DNA of 64,000 nucleotides. Origin: Nodularia sp. NIES-3585. Its GTDB lineage: Bacteria; Cyanobacteriota; Cyanobacteriia; Cyanobacteriales; Nostocaceae. The translations under genes were made by a program, and so were the position numbers. Within the stretch, counting starts at the first letter, position 1, and every line of letters begins with the position of its first letter. Shown one piece after another: positions 1 to 10,157 of the stretch. The notes under the pieces were generated by a model. It saw only the letters and a list, made by a program, of their open reading frames with translations, had not been told where the DNA came from and did no database searches. The stretch covers positions 2,513,270-2,577,269 of the forward strand of contig NZ_BDUB01000001.1 in NCBI RefSeq assembly GCF_002218065.1, given 5' to 3'.

Positions 1-490
1 TGAAACTCACACTCAAGAGCCTGCCCTGATGCCCATGAAATTGGTTACGTTCTTTAATATCACTGAGAATAGTATGCAAAGCATAAATCGGGCTAATAGC
101 TGGGTATTCTTCCAGAGGGCGATTATCTTTAACTAAATTTTTCAACTCTTTACCCGTTTTAACTGCTGTCACTAGCCCTGCTAACTGGGTAAATTCAAAC
201 TGTCTAATAGCATTAACTCCCGCCCGTTCTAATTCTGTTCCCTTTTGCGCTTCTTGTTGGGCTACTTGCGCTAATTGTGCAGCTTGCTTTGCTGCTTGTT
301 GTTCTAATTGCGCTGCTGTCAGAGTAATTTGTGCCTCTGCAACTTGAGATTCTGCTTGCTGTTGTTGTTGCTGTGCTTGTTGTGCTTTCTCGTTAGCAGT
401 TCTCACTCTGTCCGTAGCCGTTTTAATTCTGGCTTCCGCTTCGACATTTTTCGCTGCTAATGCTGCGGCTTGCTGATTTACCTTATCTAA
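1..490 (-). pseudogene. nSTAND-WD40 gene, downstream part (cut off by IS and by window edge)
   Basis: Reading the minus strand from 490 down to 1 gives an uninterrupted frame. It starts with a long Ala/Gln-rich coiled coil (runs such as VNQQAAALAAKN and QQQQQQAESQVAEAQ) and ends in GHQGRLLSVSF, the opening of a WD40 repeat. This is the typical order after an nSTAND NTPase domain: coiled coil, then WD40 propeller. It is the continuation of the gene that starts at 4468. Removing 491-2571 and one CTAA copy rejoins the two frames exactly, giving ...QAQL-DKVNQ.... The propeller lies beyond the left edge. As it stands this half has no start of its own and is probably not translated. Confidence 0.8.
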
Positions 491-551
491 CGCTCTTTTA
501 TTACTCTCAAAAGAGTATAATTAACTACTAGAAGATTAACTTACCAGGGGC

Positions 552-1874
552 GTGGAATTGGTTTCAAGAACGGCTACCTCGACTATCACAGTGGTAGATG
601 AGTATTGCAATGCGTATAGAGACTTGTTCCCAGAAGTAAGGACATTTGAGAACTTCAAACATCTACACGTAGGAATGTTATCTGATATCAAACGTAAAAC
701 TTTACCAGAAATCGCCAAGGCAGTGGGCTTACATGACGCACAACCACTGCAAAACTTTTTGACAGATTCACCTTGGTCAGTAGTAGTTTTGCAAGATAGA
801 AGATTAGAACTGACTCTGAAAATGTTGCAGGGACGTTCATTTAAGTTGGTAATTGATGAAACCGGGGATAAAAAGAAAGGTAAGACTACTGATTATGTAG
901 CAAGACAATATATTGGAAACTTAGGGAAAGTGGATAATGGGATAGTTTCAGTAAATGCTTATGGAGTGTTGGGAGACTTGACTTTTCCGTTAATATTTCT
1001 AATATATAAACCAAGGAAGAGATTGGAAGAGAAGGGAGTATATAAAACCAAACCACAATTGGCAGTGGAAATAATTGAAACACTGCTAAAATATGGATTT
1101 AACTTTGACTTGGTTTTAGCTGATAGTTTGTATGGTGAAAGTCCAACATTCATCGCAGTAATAGACAAGCATAAAAAACCTTATTTACTTGCTATAAGAA
1201 GTAATCATGCCAGATTTAACGTACCGGAGAGAGAGGCTATATATGAGGTATGGCAGGAGTTTAAGCGTGTATTTAGTGATAAAAAAACTCAAAAAAGATA
1301 TATACAACAAATCACTTGTGGTGATTCAAAGCTCATAACATATTGGCGAATCACTAATGACCCAGAGACTTTACCAAAAAATCAGACGTGGTATGTCAAA
1401 ACCAACTTAAAAAGTGATATGGCTGACCAATTAGGAAACCTTTATGGATTTCGTAATTGGGTAGAGTATGCTTTTAAACAAGGTAAAAATGAACTAGGAT
1501 GGGCTGACTTTAGACTTACTAATTATCACCAGATAGAAAGATGGTGGGAACTAATTATGAGTGCTTATTTATTAGTAAGTTTGCAAGCCAACGCTAGAAA
1601 TGAATCTGATAGTGAAAGCCTCCATGAAAAAAGTTCACCGCCAACAATATCAACAGAACCAGAGAATTTTAGCAATCATAAATGGTGGGATTTTAATTTG
1701 GGATGGAAATCCACTTTAAACAATTTAAGATTAGTTATTCAACCATACGTATTCTGGAATTTAATTAAACCTTGGTTAATCGTTTTTCTTAACCCTAAGT
1801 TACAGTTAGGATTCCAGAAATTGATAGAGATAATGAATCAATTTCAAGGTTATATCACTGTGGATTCGGGATAA
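552..1874 (+). CDS. IS701-family DDE transposase
   Basis: 440 residues, full length for the family. Cut-and-paste transposase of the RNase H-fold DDE class. Visible catalytic positions are D102 in LVIDETGDKKKGK, D191 in VLADSLYGE, and probably E305 in WVEYAFKQGKNELGW, the IS4/IS701-style arrangement in which the glutamate is followed by a conserved FK..K..LG stretch. The C-terminal 90 residues after the core are poorly conserved and Ser/Asn-rich. It starts 61 bp inside the left inverted repeat and ends 13 bp before the stop of the convergent passenger gene. The frame is intact, so the element may be active. Confidence 0.88.
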   Translation: MELVSRTATSTITVVDEYCNAYRDLFPEVRTFENFKHLHVGMLSDIKRKTLPEIAKAVGLHDAQPLQNFLTDSPWSVVVLQDRRLELTLKMLQGRSFKLVIDETGDKKKGKTTDYVARQYIGNLGKVDNGIVSVNAYGVLGDLTFPLIFLIYKPRKRLEEKGVYKTKPQLAVEIIETLLKYGFNFDLVLADSLYGESPTFIAVIDKHKKPYLLAIRSNHARFNVPEREAIYEVWQEFKRVFSDKKTQKRYIQQITCGDSKLITYWRITNDPETLPKNQTWYVKTNLKSDMADQLGNLYGFRNWVEYAFKQGKNELGWADFRLTNYHQIERWWELIMSAYLLVSLQANARNESDSESLHEKSSPPTISTEPENFSNHKWWDFNLGWKSTLNNLRLVIQPYVFWNLIKPWLIVFLNPKLQLGFQKLIEIMNQFQGYITVDSG

Positions 1875-1887
1875 ACCATCAGGTAAT

Positions 1888-2382
1888 TCAAGGATAACTT
1901 CTTAAGGATTCACTATTTACAGGTGTTAAATAAAACCTAGATATAAATTTAGCTAAGGATATTCGCGCAGACTTTTTCTGCTGCACAATTTCTCTTGCTA
2001 GAAATATAGCATCCATGAACGATCGCCTGGGATAACCCTCGAAACCTGATTCTGTAACTCTTTCAAGTTGGTCAGTAGTATTGAGCGCATTTATTGTCTC
2101 TAAACTTGAGTTTATTTCATCTTCAAATTCGTCGTTAATCCTCTCTACAACTGTCAAATTTGATTCAGTCACAAAATCATCCCCTTGACTTGAATCTGTT
2201 TCATTATCAAGTTCCAATCCTGCATCTAAATATCGTGCATACCTCATCACTTCTTGCTCTAGTGCTTTTGGTATACGGATTGTGCTTGTTTCTTTATGAT
2301 TCCAGGTAGATTTCCTGCCAGATTTTTCTCTATATCCTCCCCAGTTAGGGTTTAAGGCTTTTTTCGGATTTTTTTTATTCAC
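1888..2382 (-). CDS. Passenger protein of the IS, GGxREKSGRKSxW type (possible DNA-binding accessory protein)
   Basis: 164 residues, inside the inverted repeats and convergent with the transposase. The N-terminal 50 residues are basic and patterned (NWGGYREKSGRKSTWNHKET, then TIRIPKALEQEVMRYARYLD). This resembles the glycine-rich-arm plus strand-helix layout of ribbon-helix-helix-like proteins common in cyanobacteria. The middle is acidic and low in complexity. The C-terminus is basic (FLAREIVQQKKSARISLAKFISRFY). A role in controlling transposition or binding the IS ends is inference. No enzymatic motif is seen. The N-terminal pattern supports a real protein; the function is unknown. Confidence 0.6.
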   Translation of the reverse strand: MNKKNPKKALNPNWGGYREKSGRKSTWNHKETSTIRIPKALEQEVMRYARYLDAGLELDNETDSSQGDDFVTESNLTVVERINDEFEDEINSSLETINALNTTDQLERVTESGFEGYPRRSFMDAIFLAREIVQQKKSARISLAKFISRFYLTPVNSESLRSYP

Positions 2383-2533
2383 TTAAAACATGATTTTGTT
2401 TCTTAATCATGTTACCTGTAATGTCTGCCATATCTTGTTTTTTTCACAAATATGTTTGATTGCTTCCCCATTTTCCGACATCCCACCGCCTGATTATTTA
2501 TATTTCTCAAGAAATTCCCTAAATTCCCGGATT

Positions 2534-4468
2534 TTATCTTATTTTTCTCTTCCCAGAGGCATAAAAGAGCGCTAATTGTGCCTGTTTTCTTTCCGTCTCT
2601 TCCAAGCTTTGAATTGTTCGCCGATAATCATCTTCAGTTTTGGTTAATTTTCGTTCCGCCTGTTGTTGATTTTCATTAGCTTTACTGGCTGTACCAACTT
2701 GAATCACTGCATAAACAGAAGCTATACCGGAAACTACTAATAAAAACACTGATAAACGAGAACTTATCTTAAACCGCTTCTGACCTTCCCTAATCTTTGC
2801 TTCAGCTTCCTGGTTAGCAACAGCTAATATTTGTTTAGCTTCCTGTTCCTGTTTTAACTGCTCTTCAGCTAGAGCTAATTTAGCTAAGATTTCATTCCCC
2901 TGTTGTTGACGAATAAAAGAAACCAGATAATCATGCACCAACTGATACCTATCAGCCGGAGATTCTGGTAATAGCAACACCAAACCAGATTGCACAAAAA
3001 TATCTAAGATCAAATCTAATCTATCAGTTTCTGCTGCCAACTTTGCTGTCAACTCAGCCCTAGTTTTCAAAGGACGAGTACCATTTTCATCTGTGAGTAA
3101 ATATAAAATCAATCTGGCAGCGCGTTCATTTTCTGCCCCACAATCTTTAATAACCGATTCTAAAAATCCTTCAACCAGATTTTCTTTAGTCCCAAAATCT
3201 TGATACTGTTTTAAAGTTGTAATTTTCTTAGTTTGCAACTGCATCCCCACAAGTTGCAACTCAATTGGGCGTACCTCTCCAATCTTCACCGCTAAATCCT
3301 GCACTAATTGCTCAATTAAAGCAGCTTCTAAAGAAGATTGATTTCTCGTCTCCTCTGCAATCACACCTTCTAAACCAACGTCAGTTAATCCGTAATTCAT
3401 AGCCTCTCTCCTCGTAAGAGAGAGGTTTGGAGAGAGGTTTTGCTGAGTCAAAGTTTGAATAACAGTCTTAGCATCTTCTGGTGAAAAATTACCCAAATAA
3501 TAGCGAATATTTTTAGCCAGAATATTATTATTAATTACCTTTAAATCAAACAGCCGTTCTAACTCTAATAAATAATGTAAATAATCTTCTCTTAAAGACA
3601 GAATCACCTTGACAAAAGGAATATCTAAACAAATATGCAGAAACTCATAAAAACTGCGTCTATCACCTTGGTCTGGATAAACAAAGAAAAACTCTTCAAA
3701 TTGGTCAAAAATTAACACCGTTAACAGATTACGGTCAGCATTGTTTCGCAACTCAGCTTCAATAGCGCCTGGAGAATTGAGAGAACTAGCATTTAACGAC
3801 TGAATATTTGCTTTCAAACACTGACCCAACATTCCCACCCAATCTGTATAAACTCGCAACAAAATAGGTAAAACATTACGTCCCTCAATTGGTTGTTGTT
3901 GCAGTGTAGGAATTAAACCACCCTGTAAAATTGAACTTTTACCCACACCTGACTGACCATGAATTACAGTCAATTTATGCTCAGTCCCGCTAATTCTGTC
4001 ACGTAACCGCGTCACATCTTGACTCCGACCGGAAGCAGCGATTTCTTGAGCCACACTATCTGTATTTTCTACCTGTAACTGTGCCGGATTTATAGCTTGT
4101 CTCTGAGGATTTAAATAAGATGCACCCACAAAAGCCCGAAACCCATATTGATGTTCAATTTGTAATTGTTCTTGCTTGAGATTAAAAGCTAAACGATATT
4201 CAGTTTTGTCAAAATAGAGTAAACGTAATCTTTCTAAAATCGAGATATATAATTGCGGATCATATTGCGGTTTACTTGCAGTTTTGGCAATTTGTAAATG
4301 CTCAATTGCGGCTGTAACTTCACCTAAACCCTGATCAGCACGAGCTAAAAGAAATTGATATAAACTAAGTTCATAAGGTGCTAAACTAGAGATATCATTT
4401 AGTATTTGCAGCGCTGTTTCTGCCAATTGCCTCGCATCTCGCCAGCGTGACTCTTGTAGCGCCACCAA
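2534..4468 (-). pseudogene. nSTAND-type NTPase, upstream part, interrupted by the IS701 element
   Basis: 644 codons from a TTG at 4468, the last ~12 read from IS sequence. Residues 1-110 are helical and TPR-like. A P-loop GQSGVGKSS lies at 171-179 and a Walker B LIFDQFEEF at 252-260. A winged-helix-like region (LLTDENGTRPLKTRAEL) follows, then a coiled coil, a membrane segment at about 572-591 (LSVFLLVVSGIASVYAVIQV) and a second coiled coil into which the IS has inserted. The layout is that of nSTAND sensor NTPases with C-terminal WD40 repeats, signalling or defence proteins. An in-frame TAG lies two codons upstream of the TTG, and the N-terminus abuts a truncated plus-strand gene, so the 5' end also looks rearranged. 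Confidence 0.78.
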
Positions 4469-4477
4469 ATACTAAAC

Positions 4478-5239
4478 TCAGAATTTCAATGGATAAGTAG
4501 AGAAAGTGATGTTTTAATTCGCGTTAACAGTCCTCAAGTTGGAGAATTTCTCGTTCTCAATGAATTACAATTGCGCTATCAGCCACAAATGCCTCGTCGA
4601 ATGCGCGCTTATGTTGGACTTGCTGAAGAAAAATATAATTTACCAATCTACCCAGTATTAATTAATATTCTCAAAGTCAGTAACGCGGAAATCCCATCAA
4701 CATACACATCAAATGTTGCAGGGTTGCAAGCACGCCAAGATTACCGCGTGATCAATTTATGGGAAGTCGATGTAAATATTGCCTTTGAGCAACCACTACC
4801 GTTATTACTGCCATTTGTCCCCATACTGAAAGGCGGTGAAAACGAATCTACAATTAGAGAAGCATTACAAGTTTTGCGTGCAGATGAGCAATTAAACCAA
4901 CTGGAAACAGTGTTAGCTTTTTTTGCAACCTTTGTACTAGACAGCGCCTTAGTTCAAGAAATCATGAGGTGGGATATGGCTGTATTACACGAATCGCCTT
5001 GGTATCAAGAAATTTTACGCGAGGGTGAAAAACGCGGCGAGAAACGCGGTGAGGAACGGGGTGAAGAACGTGGATTGAAAAATGGTATTGAGTTGGCGTT
5101 AGAGATTAAATTTGGCACTTCTGGTTTAGAATTAATGCCAATTATCTCGCAAATCAATGATTTACAACAATTAAAAGCAATTCATCAGGCGATCAAAACT
5201 TCAAATACAGTTGAAGAATTAAGACAAGTTTTGTCATAA
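4478..5239 (+). pseudogene. Rpn/PD-(D/E)XK-like (DUF4351-type) protein, N-terminally truncated
   Basis: The frame reads EFQWISRESDVLIRVNSPQ then GEFLVLNELQLRYQPQMP, matching the middle and end of cyanobacterial Rpn-type recombination-promoting nuclease/transposase-like proteins. The first ~60-80 residues expected of the family, with part of the nuclease core, are absent: the frame runs into a TAG at 4457 beside the start of the divergent nSTAND gene. A translatable remainder could start at the TTG at 4571 (222 residues). The acidic/basic repeat GEKRGEKRGEERGEERG and the C-terminal helical domain (LALEIKFGTSGLELMPIISQ) are typical of the family. Probably a decaying fragment. Confidence 0.65.
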
Positions 5240-5254
5240 ATTTAGCTCTTGTCC

Positions 5255-5274
5255 GGGCGTATTGCAATACGCCC
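5255..5274. repeat. 20-bp perfect palindrome GGGCGTATTGCAATACGCCC
   Basis: Perfect self-complementary 20-mer between the stop of the Rpn-like fragment and the convergent end of thrC. This palindrome is a familiar dispersed element in filamentous cyanobacteria. Here it could form a hairpin serving as a terminator for either convergent gene, but there is no clear T-tract. Confidence 0.6.
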
Positions 5275-5288
5275 CTTCTGCCTTGCAG

Positions 5289-6380
5289 TTAAAATCCCAT
5301 TGCTTTGGCTACTGCACCCAATTCAGCATCAATACCTTGTTTAAATTGGCTGTGGCTGTGTTTAATGGCTGTATCTGGGTCTTTTAAACCATTCCCGGTG
5401 AGGACACAAACCACTGTCGCCCCTGTGGGAACTTGGTCTTTAACTTGCAATAACCCAGCTACAGAGGCAGCGCTGGCGGGTTCACAGAAAATACCTTCTG
5501 ATGATGCCAAAAGTCTATAAGCATCCAAAATTTCTTCGTCTGTAACGGCTTTGAAGCAGCCTTGACTGGCTGTTTGAGCTGCGATCGCTTTATCCCAACT
5601 AGCAGGGTTACCAATGCGTATAGCTGTGGCGATGGTTTCGGGATGAGAAACTGGCTGTCCATTCACTAAGGGGGCTGCACCTGCGGCTTGGAATCCCATC
5701 ATTCTGGGTAAGCGATCGCACTTCCCTACTTGATGGTATTGACAAAACCCCATCCAATATGCTGTGATATTTCCGGCATTACCCACCGGTATACACAACC
5801 AGTCTGGGGCATTACCCAAAGCATCGACAACTTCAAAGGCTCCGGTTTTTTGCCCTTCCAAACGGTAGGGATTCACAGAATTAACTAAAGTGATAGGATA
5901 GCTTTCTGCCATTTCGCGGACAATTTCCAGCGCCCGGTCAAAGTTGCCTTTAATTGCTAAAACTTCTGCACCATATAACAAAGCCTGTGCTAACTTACCC
6001 AGCGCCACATAGCCATCGGGTATGAGGACAAAGGGTTTCATGCCGCCACGTTTAGCGTAAGCCGCCGCCGCAGCTGAAGTATTACCTGTACTGGCACAAA
6101 TTACCGCTTTCGCCCCGGCTTCCTTCGCTTTGGAAATTGCCATAGTCATTCCCCGGTCTTTGAAGCTACCAGTGGGATTCAGACCATCGTATTTCACAAA
6201 CACTTTGACTTGTCTGCCAATACGTTCTGCGATCGCCGGTGCTGGAATCAAGGGGGTATTTCCCTCCAATAAAGTCACAACAGGCGTGTTTTCGCTAACA
6301 GGCAAGTACTCGCGATAGGCTTCTATCAGTCCAGGCCAGGGTTGGCGATAAGATTTAGCAACAGACAAACTCACAGTCAC
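5289..6380 (-). CDS. thrC: Threonine synthase
   Basis: 363 residues, fold-type II PLP enzyme making L-threonine from O-phospho-L-homoserine, the last step of threonine synthesis in the cytosol. The PLP lysine is K74 in [11 protein letters not shown]. Further family marks are the [19 protein letters not shown] loop that binds the cofactor phosphate or substrate, and the C-terminal [13 protein letters not shown] and [11 protein letters not shown]. Length and motifs fit the short bacterial class without the plant-type N-terminal extension. The ATG at 6380 gives the conserved N-terminus. It is monocistronic and convergent with the Rpn-like fragment. Confidence 0.96.
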   Translation of the reverse strand: MTVSLSVAKSYRQPWPGLIEAYREYLPVSENTPVVTLLEGNTPLIPAPAIAERIGRQVKVFVKYDGLNPTGSFKDRGMTMAISKAKEAGAKAVICASTGNTSAAAAAYAKRGGMKPFVLIPDGYVALGKLAQALLYGAEVLAIKGNFDRALEIVREMAESYPITLVNSVNPYRLEGQKTGAFEVVDALGNAPDWLCIPVGNAGNITAYWMGFCQYHQVGKCDRLPRMMGFQAAGAAPLVNGQPVSHPETIATAIRIGNPASWDKAIAAQTASQGCFKAVTDEEILDAYRLLASSEGIFCEPASAASVAGLLQVKDQVPTGATVVCVLTGNGLKDPDTAIKHSHSQFKQGIDAELGAVAKAMGF

Positions 6381-6829
6381 AGGCTTTAAAAGTTTTTAAC
6401 TAAGGATTGGGATGAGCGATCGCTGCATTGGCCAGGAAAAAACTTAATTTTTCCTTTTTAAGTGACATTTCCTAGATTTTCCATTCTAGAAAAATATGAT
6501 CTATTTTTCAGGCCAACGTCTCACTGATAATTTTTATTTTATGTTGAATGCCAGCTTATGATCACATCAATAGGAGTCGATGCTCGAAGACATAATAATA
6601 TCATTTTCCGGTTAATTCACCTCCACTGGCAACCTGATCCTAGCCTGATATGGAGTCTGGCATAAATTTGAGTATGGAACACAGCCCAAACAATTACCGT
6701 CACTTATGAATACACCAGTAACCTATGAGGTTATATGATGTAAAATATACAAGTATTTAACAAACCTTAAACTTACATTATTATGGTATTTACCAATGGT
6801 GTGAGTTGAATTGTGGATTTTAGTTAACA
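6381..6829. other. Non-coding tract between divergent thrC and a small ORF
   Basis: 449 bp, A+T-rich, holding one HIP1-like GCGATCGC close to thrC. It should contain the promoters of the divergent thrC and the 6830 gene. No confident promoter, riboswitch or RNA gene was recognised. Confidence 0.5.
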
Positions 6830-7018
6830 ATGCCTACCTATTCATCTAGTGTTTCTGAACGTCCCGCCCAGACTCTCTGGGTTAGCGATTTAACAAAGTC
6901 TTACTATCAAGATGACCAGCAAGCGAAACTTAAGCACCTGCAAGCAGAGGTAGATTCTCTATTGCAGCAATTGCAAAACCTTAAAGAACAAAGGCTATCA
7001 GATCATCACCAAGATTAA
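6830..7018 (+). CDS. Small conserved cyanobacterial coiled-coil protein
   Basis: 62 residues. The first ~28 residues are polar with an aromatic patch (LWVSDLTKSYY). Residues 30-56 form a strong heptad-like helix (AKLKHLQAEVDSLLQQLQNL). No signal peptide or cysteine. It looks like a real short cyanobacterial protein rather than a shadow, because it has this amphipathic pattern and stands alone in a promoter-sized gap. Function unknown; an oligomeric scaffold or regulatory partner is possible. Confidence 0.6.
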   Translation: MPTYSSSVSERPAQTLWVSDLTKSYYQDDQQAKLKHLQAEVDSLLQQLQNLKEQRLSDHHQD

Positions 7019-7065
7019 TTAAATAATTGACAGCGATCGCCTGTAGCCGACAATTTAAAATACTA

Positions 7066-9402
7066 CTACTCAAAGCGCTGATTTTTACCTGACCAACGCT
7101 TGAGGCTGTAGTTATGGGCATTCTCTACTAACAATGCTAGGGATTGACTATTGGAGAGCTTGGCGATCGCTGTCAAAGCTTGTTGAGAATTCTTGAGAAA
7201 ATCTGTATAAAGAACCTTACCACTATCCGAGAAAATTAGAGTCCGAGGACGAGACTGATTTTTCTCTATTTTTGGGGTATCCAAGTTGATATCCTGCAAA
7301 GAAGCGATCGCATCAGTTGAGATAGTCAGCACCATTTCTGGCAGAGTATCATTTGTTAAATCAATCATTTGTAGAGGCCAATGACCCAGTTGTGCTTGAA
7401 TCTCCAAAAAGCCAGGAACATCACCCACAGGAACTTGAGCAGTTTGTTGTAAAGAACGCCACATAATCGGCAGCAGAGCCTCTACTGCTTGGGGATTTTG
7501 TTGATACAGCGTTGTCAAGGTCATAGGAGATGGTTGCACCCATTCCAACACCGCCTCACTCAGCGCTAAAGGTTTGGGTTGGAGAGGGTTACTCTGATAA
7601 TTAGAAATTTGTGGCCCAGCAGCCAATAGCTGCAAAACCCCATTTTGCCACCGTACAGCTTTGATAGTAGCGGAGGTAACTTGCTGTTCTCCTTGTGAGT
7701 CCCAAACAAGAATCTGAATAACTGGGTTGACATTGATTCCCAACGTTGTCCAGAAAAATTGGGCGGGAGCAGTTCTAGGAGGTTGTAAATTCCTGAAAGG
7801 AGAACTCAGCCATCTTTGACCGTCATTAAAAGTACTTACCTCTATTCGATACCAAGTTTGGTTGTTTATGAGTGTGAGGTTTGTGTTTCTATCTGGTTTT
7901 AACCAATCAGAAGAATTAATTTCAGCAATGGGTTGCACCGCACCCATAACTTGACTAGGATGATGATTCGCTATTTGCGCCGTTGCTTCCTCGCCCTGGA
8001 GTTGTGGTAACAAAACTTGAACATAGGCAAGATGGGCTGGGGTAATTTTCGGTTGGGACTTTAACCAAGAATTAGCACGTTGTTCTCCCTGCTGGGCTGC
8101 TAAAATCAAAGTCGCCCAAACTTGCACATCTTGTCTAATCGGATTAACTCGCAACGCCGCCACTGTGCGATTCCATAAACGCCCGGTATCAGCTTTGAGT
8201 AAAGTAGCAATTTCTTGAGCATTCTGTGGCGATGCTTCAAATACCTGTAAAGCCTTTGCCCAACGACCATCAATCAACTCTGCCAAAACTTGTTGACTAG
8301 GGCTAGCCCAACTAATATCTGCTTGATCTGTGGTTAATTGGGAATATAAGCGAATCACATCCACTTGCGCTTGTGCAGCTGGGGGGAAACCTCCTTTTTG
8401 CTGTTTCTCGATAAATTGTAACCATTCAAAAGCAGGTGTCCATAAACCATTACGAGCAATTAATAAGGCATCTTGGAAAGCCGAATCCTGAAATGCTGGT
8501 GTTTTTAGAGATATTTCTGTCAGTTGAATAGGGTTGAGGTAAAAATTAGTAGCTTGGACTTGGTAAACCCTTAACTGAGGTTCTAAATCGACTGTTTGAT
8601 CAATAACTAGCTCCTTTGCACCCCCAGCCGTCACCTGCTGCCATTGGGGTAGTTGTCCGTTGGGATTTTGCCAAGACAACAACTGTTGTAGGTTCTGACG
8701 TTGGGGATTGTAATAGATAATATAACCGTAAGCGATCGCATTAGTTTCTTGTTGACGCTGACCCCACAAAGTCAACCAACTCCCTGGCGATAGTGAATCA
8801 GATCCCCAAGATTGAATTTCAGTTAAGGGGAGACGAGTATTGTCATCTCGGTATTCCAAGGCCGGATTAATCAAAGATTCCTCTGGTGCAGTGATGGCTA
8901 ATTGAGCCGCTAAATCATAGTAAGTTTCTGACAGTGATTGAAATTCTCGATCTTCTGAGCGCTGGTAAACTCTCAGTTCCACAACTTCTTGACAATCAGA
9001 CAGGCAATTGTCTCGCTGCTGAAAAATTGGTAATAAAAATGAACCTTCCTTGTGATCTAAAACTAGGGATTGCCCGGCGGTTTGTTGTTTACTCAGACCA
9101 TCCTGAATTTGTTTGCGGCTTTGAGGGCGTTCTCTGTTAGTCAGCGGAATTTGCACCCATTCAGGTAAAAATTCGTTCAGCCAGCTTACCCGTTCAGGAT
9201 TGAATATAAACAGAATGCTCAACCAGCTAAAAGCAATAATTAATCCAGTGCTGATCAACAAAAGAGCGATCGGTAGAATTGACCACAGGCAACCCCGTTG
9301 AGATTTTCGCCTGGGTTTTGACCAGACGCGTTTGTTTCCATTTGCCTGAGACTTATTTCGTTGAGAAGATTGTGGCTTTAGCTTTCGCCAGCGATTTGCC
9401 AT
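7066..9402 (-). CDS. Large conserved cyanobacterial protein with one N-terminal membrane anchor
   Basis: 778 residues. A very basic 35-residue N-terminus (RWRKLKPQSSQRNKSQANG) precedes one membrane helix at about 40-68 (LWSILPIALLLISTGLIIAF), then ~700 residues predicted outside the cytosol by the positive-inside rule. The body is rich in Gln and Trp, with motifs such as GSWLTLWGQRQQ and a C-terminal stretch PLQMIDLTNDTLPEMVLTI resembling repeat-protein (FG-GAP-like) wording. No catalytic signature. Monocistronic; start ATG at 9402. Likely a surface or periplasm-facing protein of unknown role. Confidence 0.75.
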   Translation of the reverse strand: MANRWRKLKPQSSQRNKSQANGNKRVWSKPRRKSQRGCLWSILPIALLLISTGLIIAFSWLSILFIFNPERVSWLNEFLPEWVQIPLTNRERPQSRKQIQDGLSKQQTAGQSLVLDHKEGSFLLPIFQQRDNCLSDCQEVVELRVYQRSEDREFQSLSETYYDLAAQLAITAPEESLINPALEYRDDNTRLPLTEIQSWGSDSLSPGSWLTLWGQRQQETNAIAYGYIIYYNPQRQNLQQLLSWQNPNGQLPQWQQVTAGGAKELVIDQTVDLEPQLRVYQVQATNFYLNPIQLTEISLKTPAFQDSAFQDALLIARNGLWTPAFEWLQFIEKQQKGGFPPAAQAQVDVIRLYSQLTTDQADISWASPSQQVLAELIDGRWAKALQVFEASPQNAQEIATLLKADTGRLWNRTVAALRVNPIRQDVQVWATLILAAQQGEQRANSWLKSQPKITPAHLAYVQVLLPQLQGEEATAQIANHHPSQVMGAVQPIAEINSSDWLKPDRNTNLTLINNQTWYRIEVSTFNDGQRWLSSPFRNLQPPRTAPAQFFWTTLGINVNPVIQILVWDSQGEQQVTSATIKAVRWQNGVLQLLAAGPQISNYQSNPLQPKPLALSEAVLEWVQPSPMTLTTLYQQNPQAVEALLPIMWRSLQQTAQVPVGDVPGFLEIQAQLGHWPLQMIDLTNDTLPEMVLTISTDAIASLQDINLDTPKIEKNQSRPRTLIFSDSGKVLYTDFLKNSQQALTAIAKLSNSQSLALLVENAHNYSLKRWSGKNQRFE

Positions 9403-9691
9403 TTTAGTTCTTACTTAAGTCAGAGAGTAGGTTTGTGTTTGATATTGTTTATTTTATACTCTGGCTTTGACAATGTTGCCTAGAAGTTTGTCTGATTAAG
9501 CTTCCCTACTTGGATTTCGTCAAGTCAATTGACAAAAATACCTCTATGCTTTTTAGCCACGCTGATTGAGAAATTTCTCCGTCAAAAGATAAGATTATAT
9601 TCTACCTTTTGATTTATGAATTACTAAAAAGTTTTTTTTATATTCAAGTCAAGGTGATAATCACCTGAACAAGTAAGTGAGGTAATTAATT

Positions 9692-9904
9692 ATGTCAAAG
9701 CAAATAAATTCATGGGATTTACTTGTGGATTTATCCACAGAAGAACAGCAGCTTTTATCTGGAGGGCAAGACACTCCTGGAGGAGTTGAGGAAGACTTAG
9801 AAGAACCAGATGAAGAAACTTTTGAAAACGGCGATTTTCCAATTCCTGAAGACAGGAATGATTTAGGAGAAGAGCGACCAATAAATGGACGAAGAAGACG
9901 ATAA
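9692..9904 (+). CDS. Putative double-glycine leader peptide precursor (acidic core)
   Basis: 70 residues. The N-terminal 25 residues (MSKQINSWDLLVDLSTEEQQ, then LLSGGQ) match the leader pattern L-S-x-E-E-Q-x-x-L-S-G-G used by peptides cleaved and exported by C39-peptidase ABC transporters in cyanobacteria. The presumed core after GG is strongly acidic (EEDLEEPDEE), lacks cysteine and ends GRRRR. A purine-rich AAGTAAGTGAGGT precedes the ATG. No transporter or modification enzyme is in the window. A second GG-leader peptide follows at 10158. Peptide export is inferred from the leader only. Confidence 0.6.
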   Translation: MSKQINSWDLLVDLSTEEQQLLSGGQDTPGGVEEDLEEPDEETFENGDFPIPEDRNDLGEERPINGRRRR

Positions 9905-10157
9905 AATCCCCGATGATAATTATTCCCTCATCATGGAACTAATACGAGACGGTATAGGTATGTTTTTCAGTTAGGGAATACTTGTGCATCAAATATTAAT
10001 TCTAGATAATCTTAGACAACAGAAAATCTAGAGCAGTTACAAGGAGACAATAAGAGCTATTTAGCTTATTTAAATGCACCCAACTTTTTCAAAAGTTGAG
10101 TTAGTTTCTTCTGTGTTTTGAGTCATTTAATATATTCCTACCAAAGGAGCTTTCAAA

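Larger units (their letters stand above)
491..2571 (+). mobile_element. Complete IS701-family insertion sequence with a passenger gene
   Basis: The element is 2081 bp. It is bounded by perfect 11-bp terminal inverted repeats, CGCTCTTTTAT at 491-501 and its complement at 2561-2571, with weaker matching further in. It is flanked by direct repeats CTAA at 487-490 and 2572-2575. CTAA fits the YTAR four-base target duplication known for IS701. It holds a transposase (552-1874, plus) and a second gene (1888-2382, minus) lying tail to tail. Precise removal restores the nSTAND reading frame, so the insertion is recent and the ends are well defined. The second gene makes it longer than a one-gene IS701 element. 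Confidence 0.88.

Noticed and set aside
2390-2575. 61-codon plus ORF at the right end of the IS701 element
   Set aside because: It runs through the inverted repeat, has no ribosome-binding site and no pattern.
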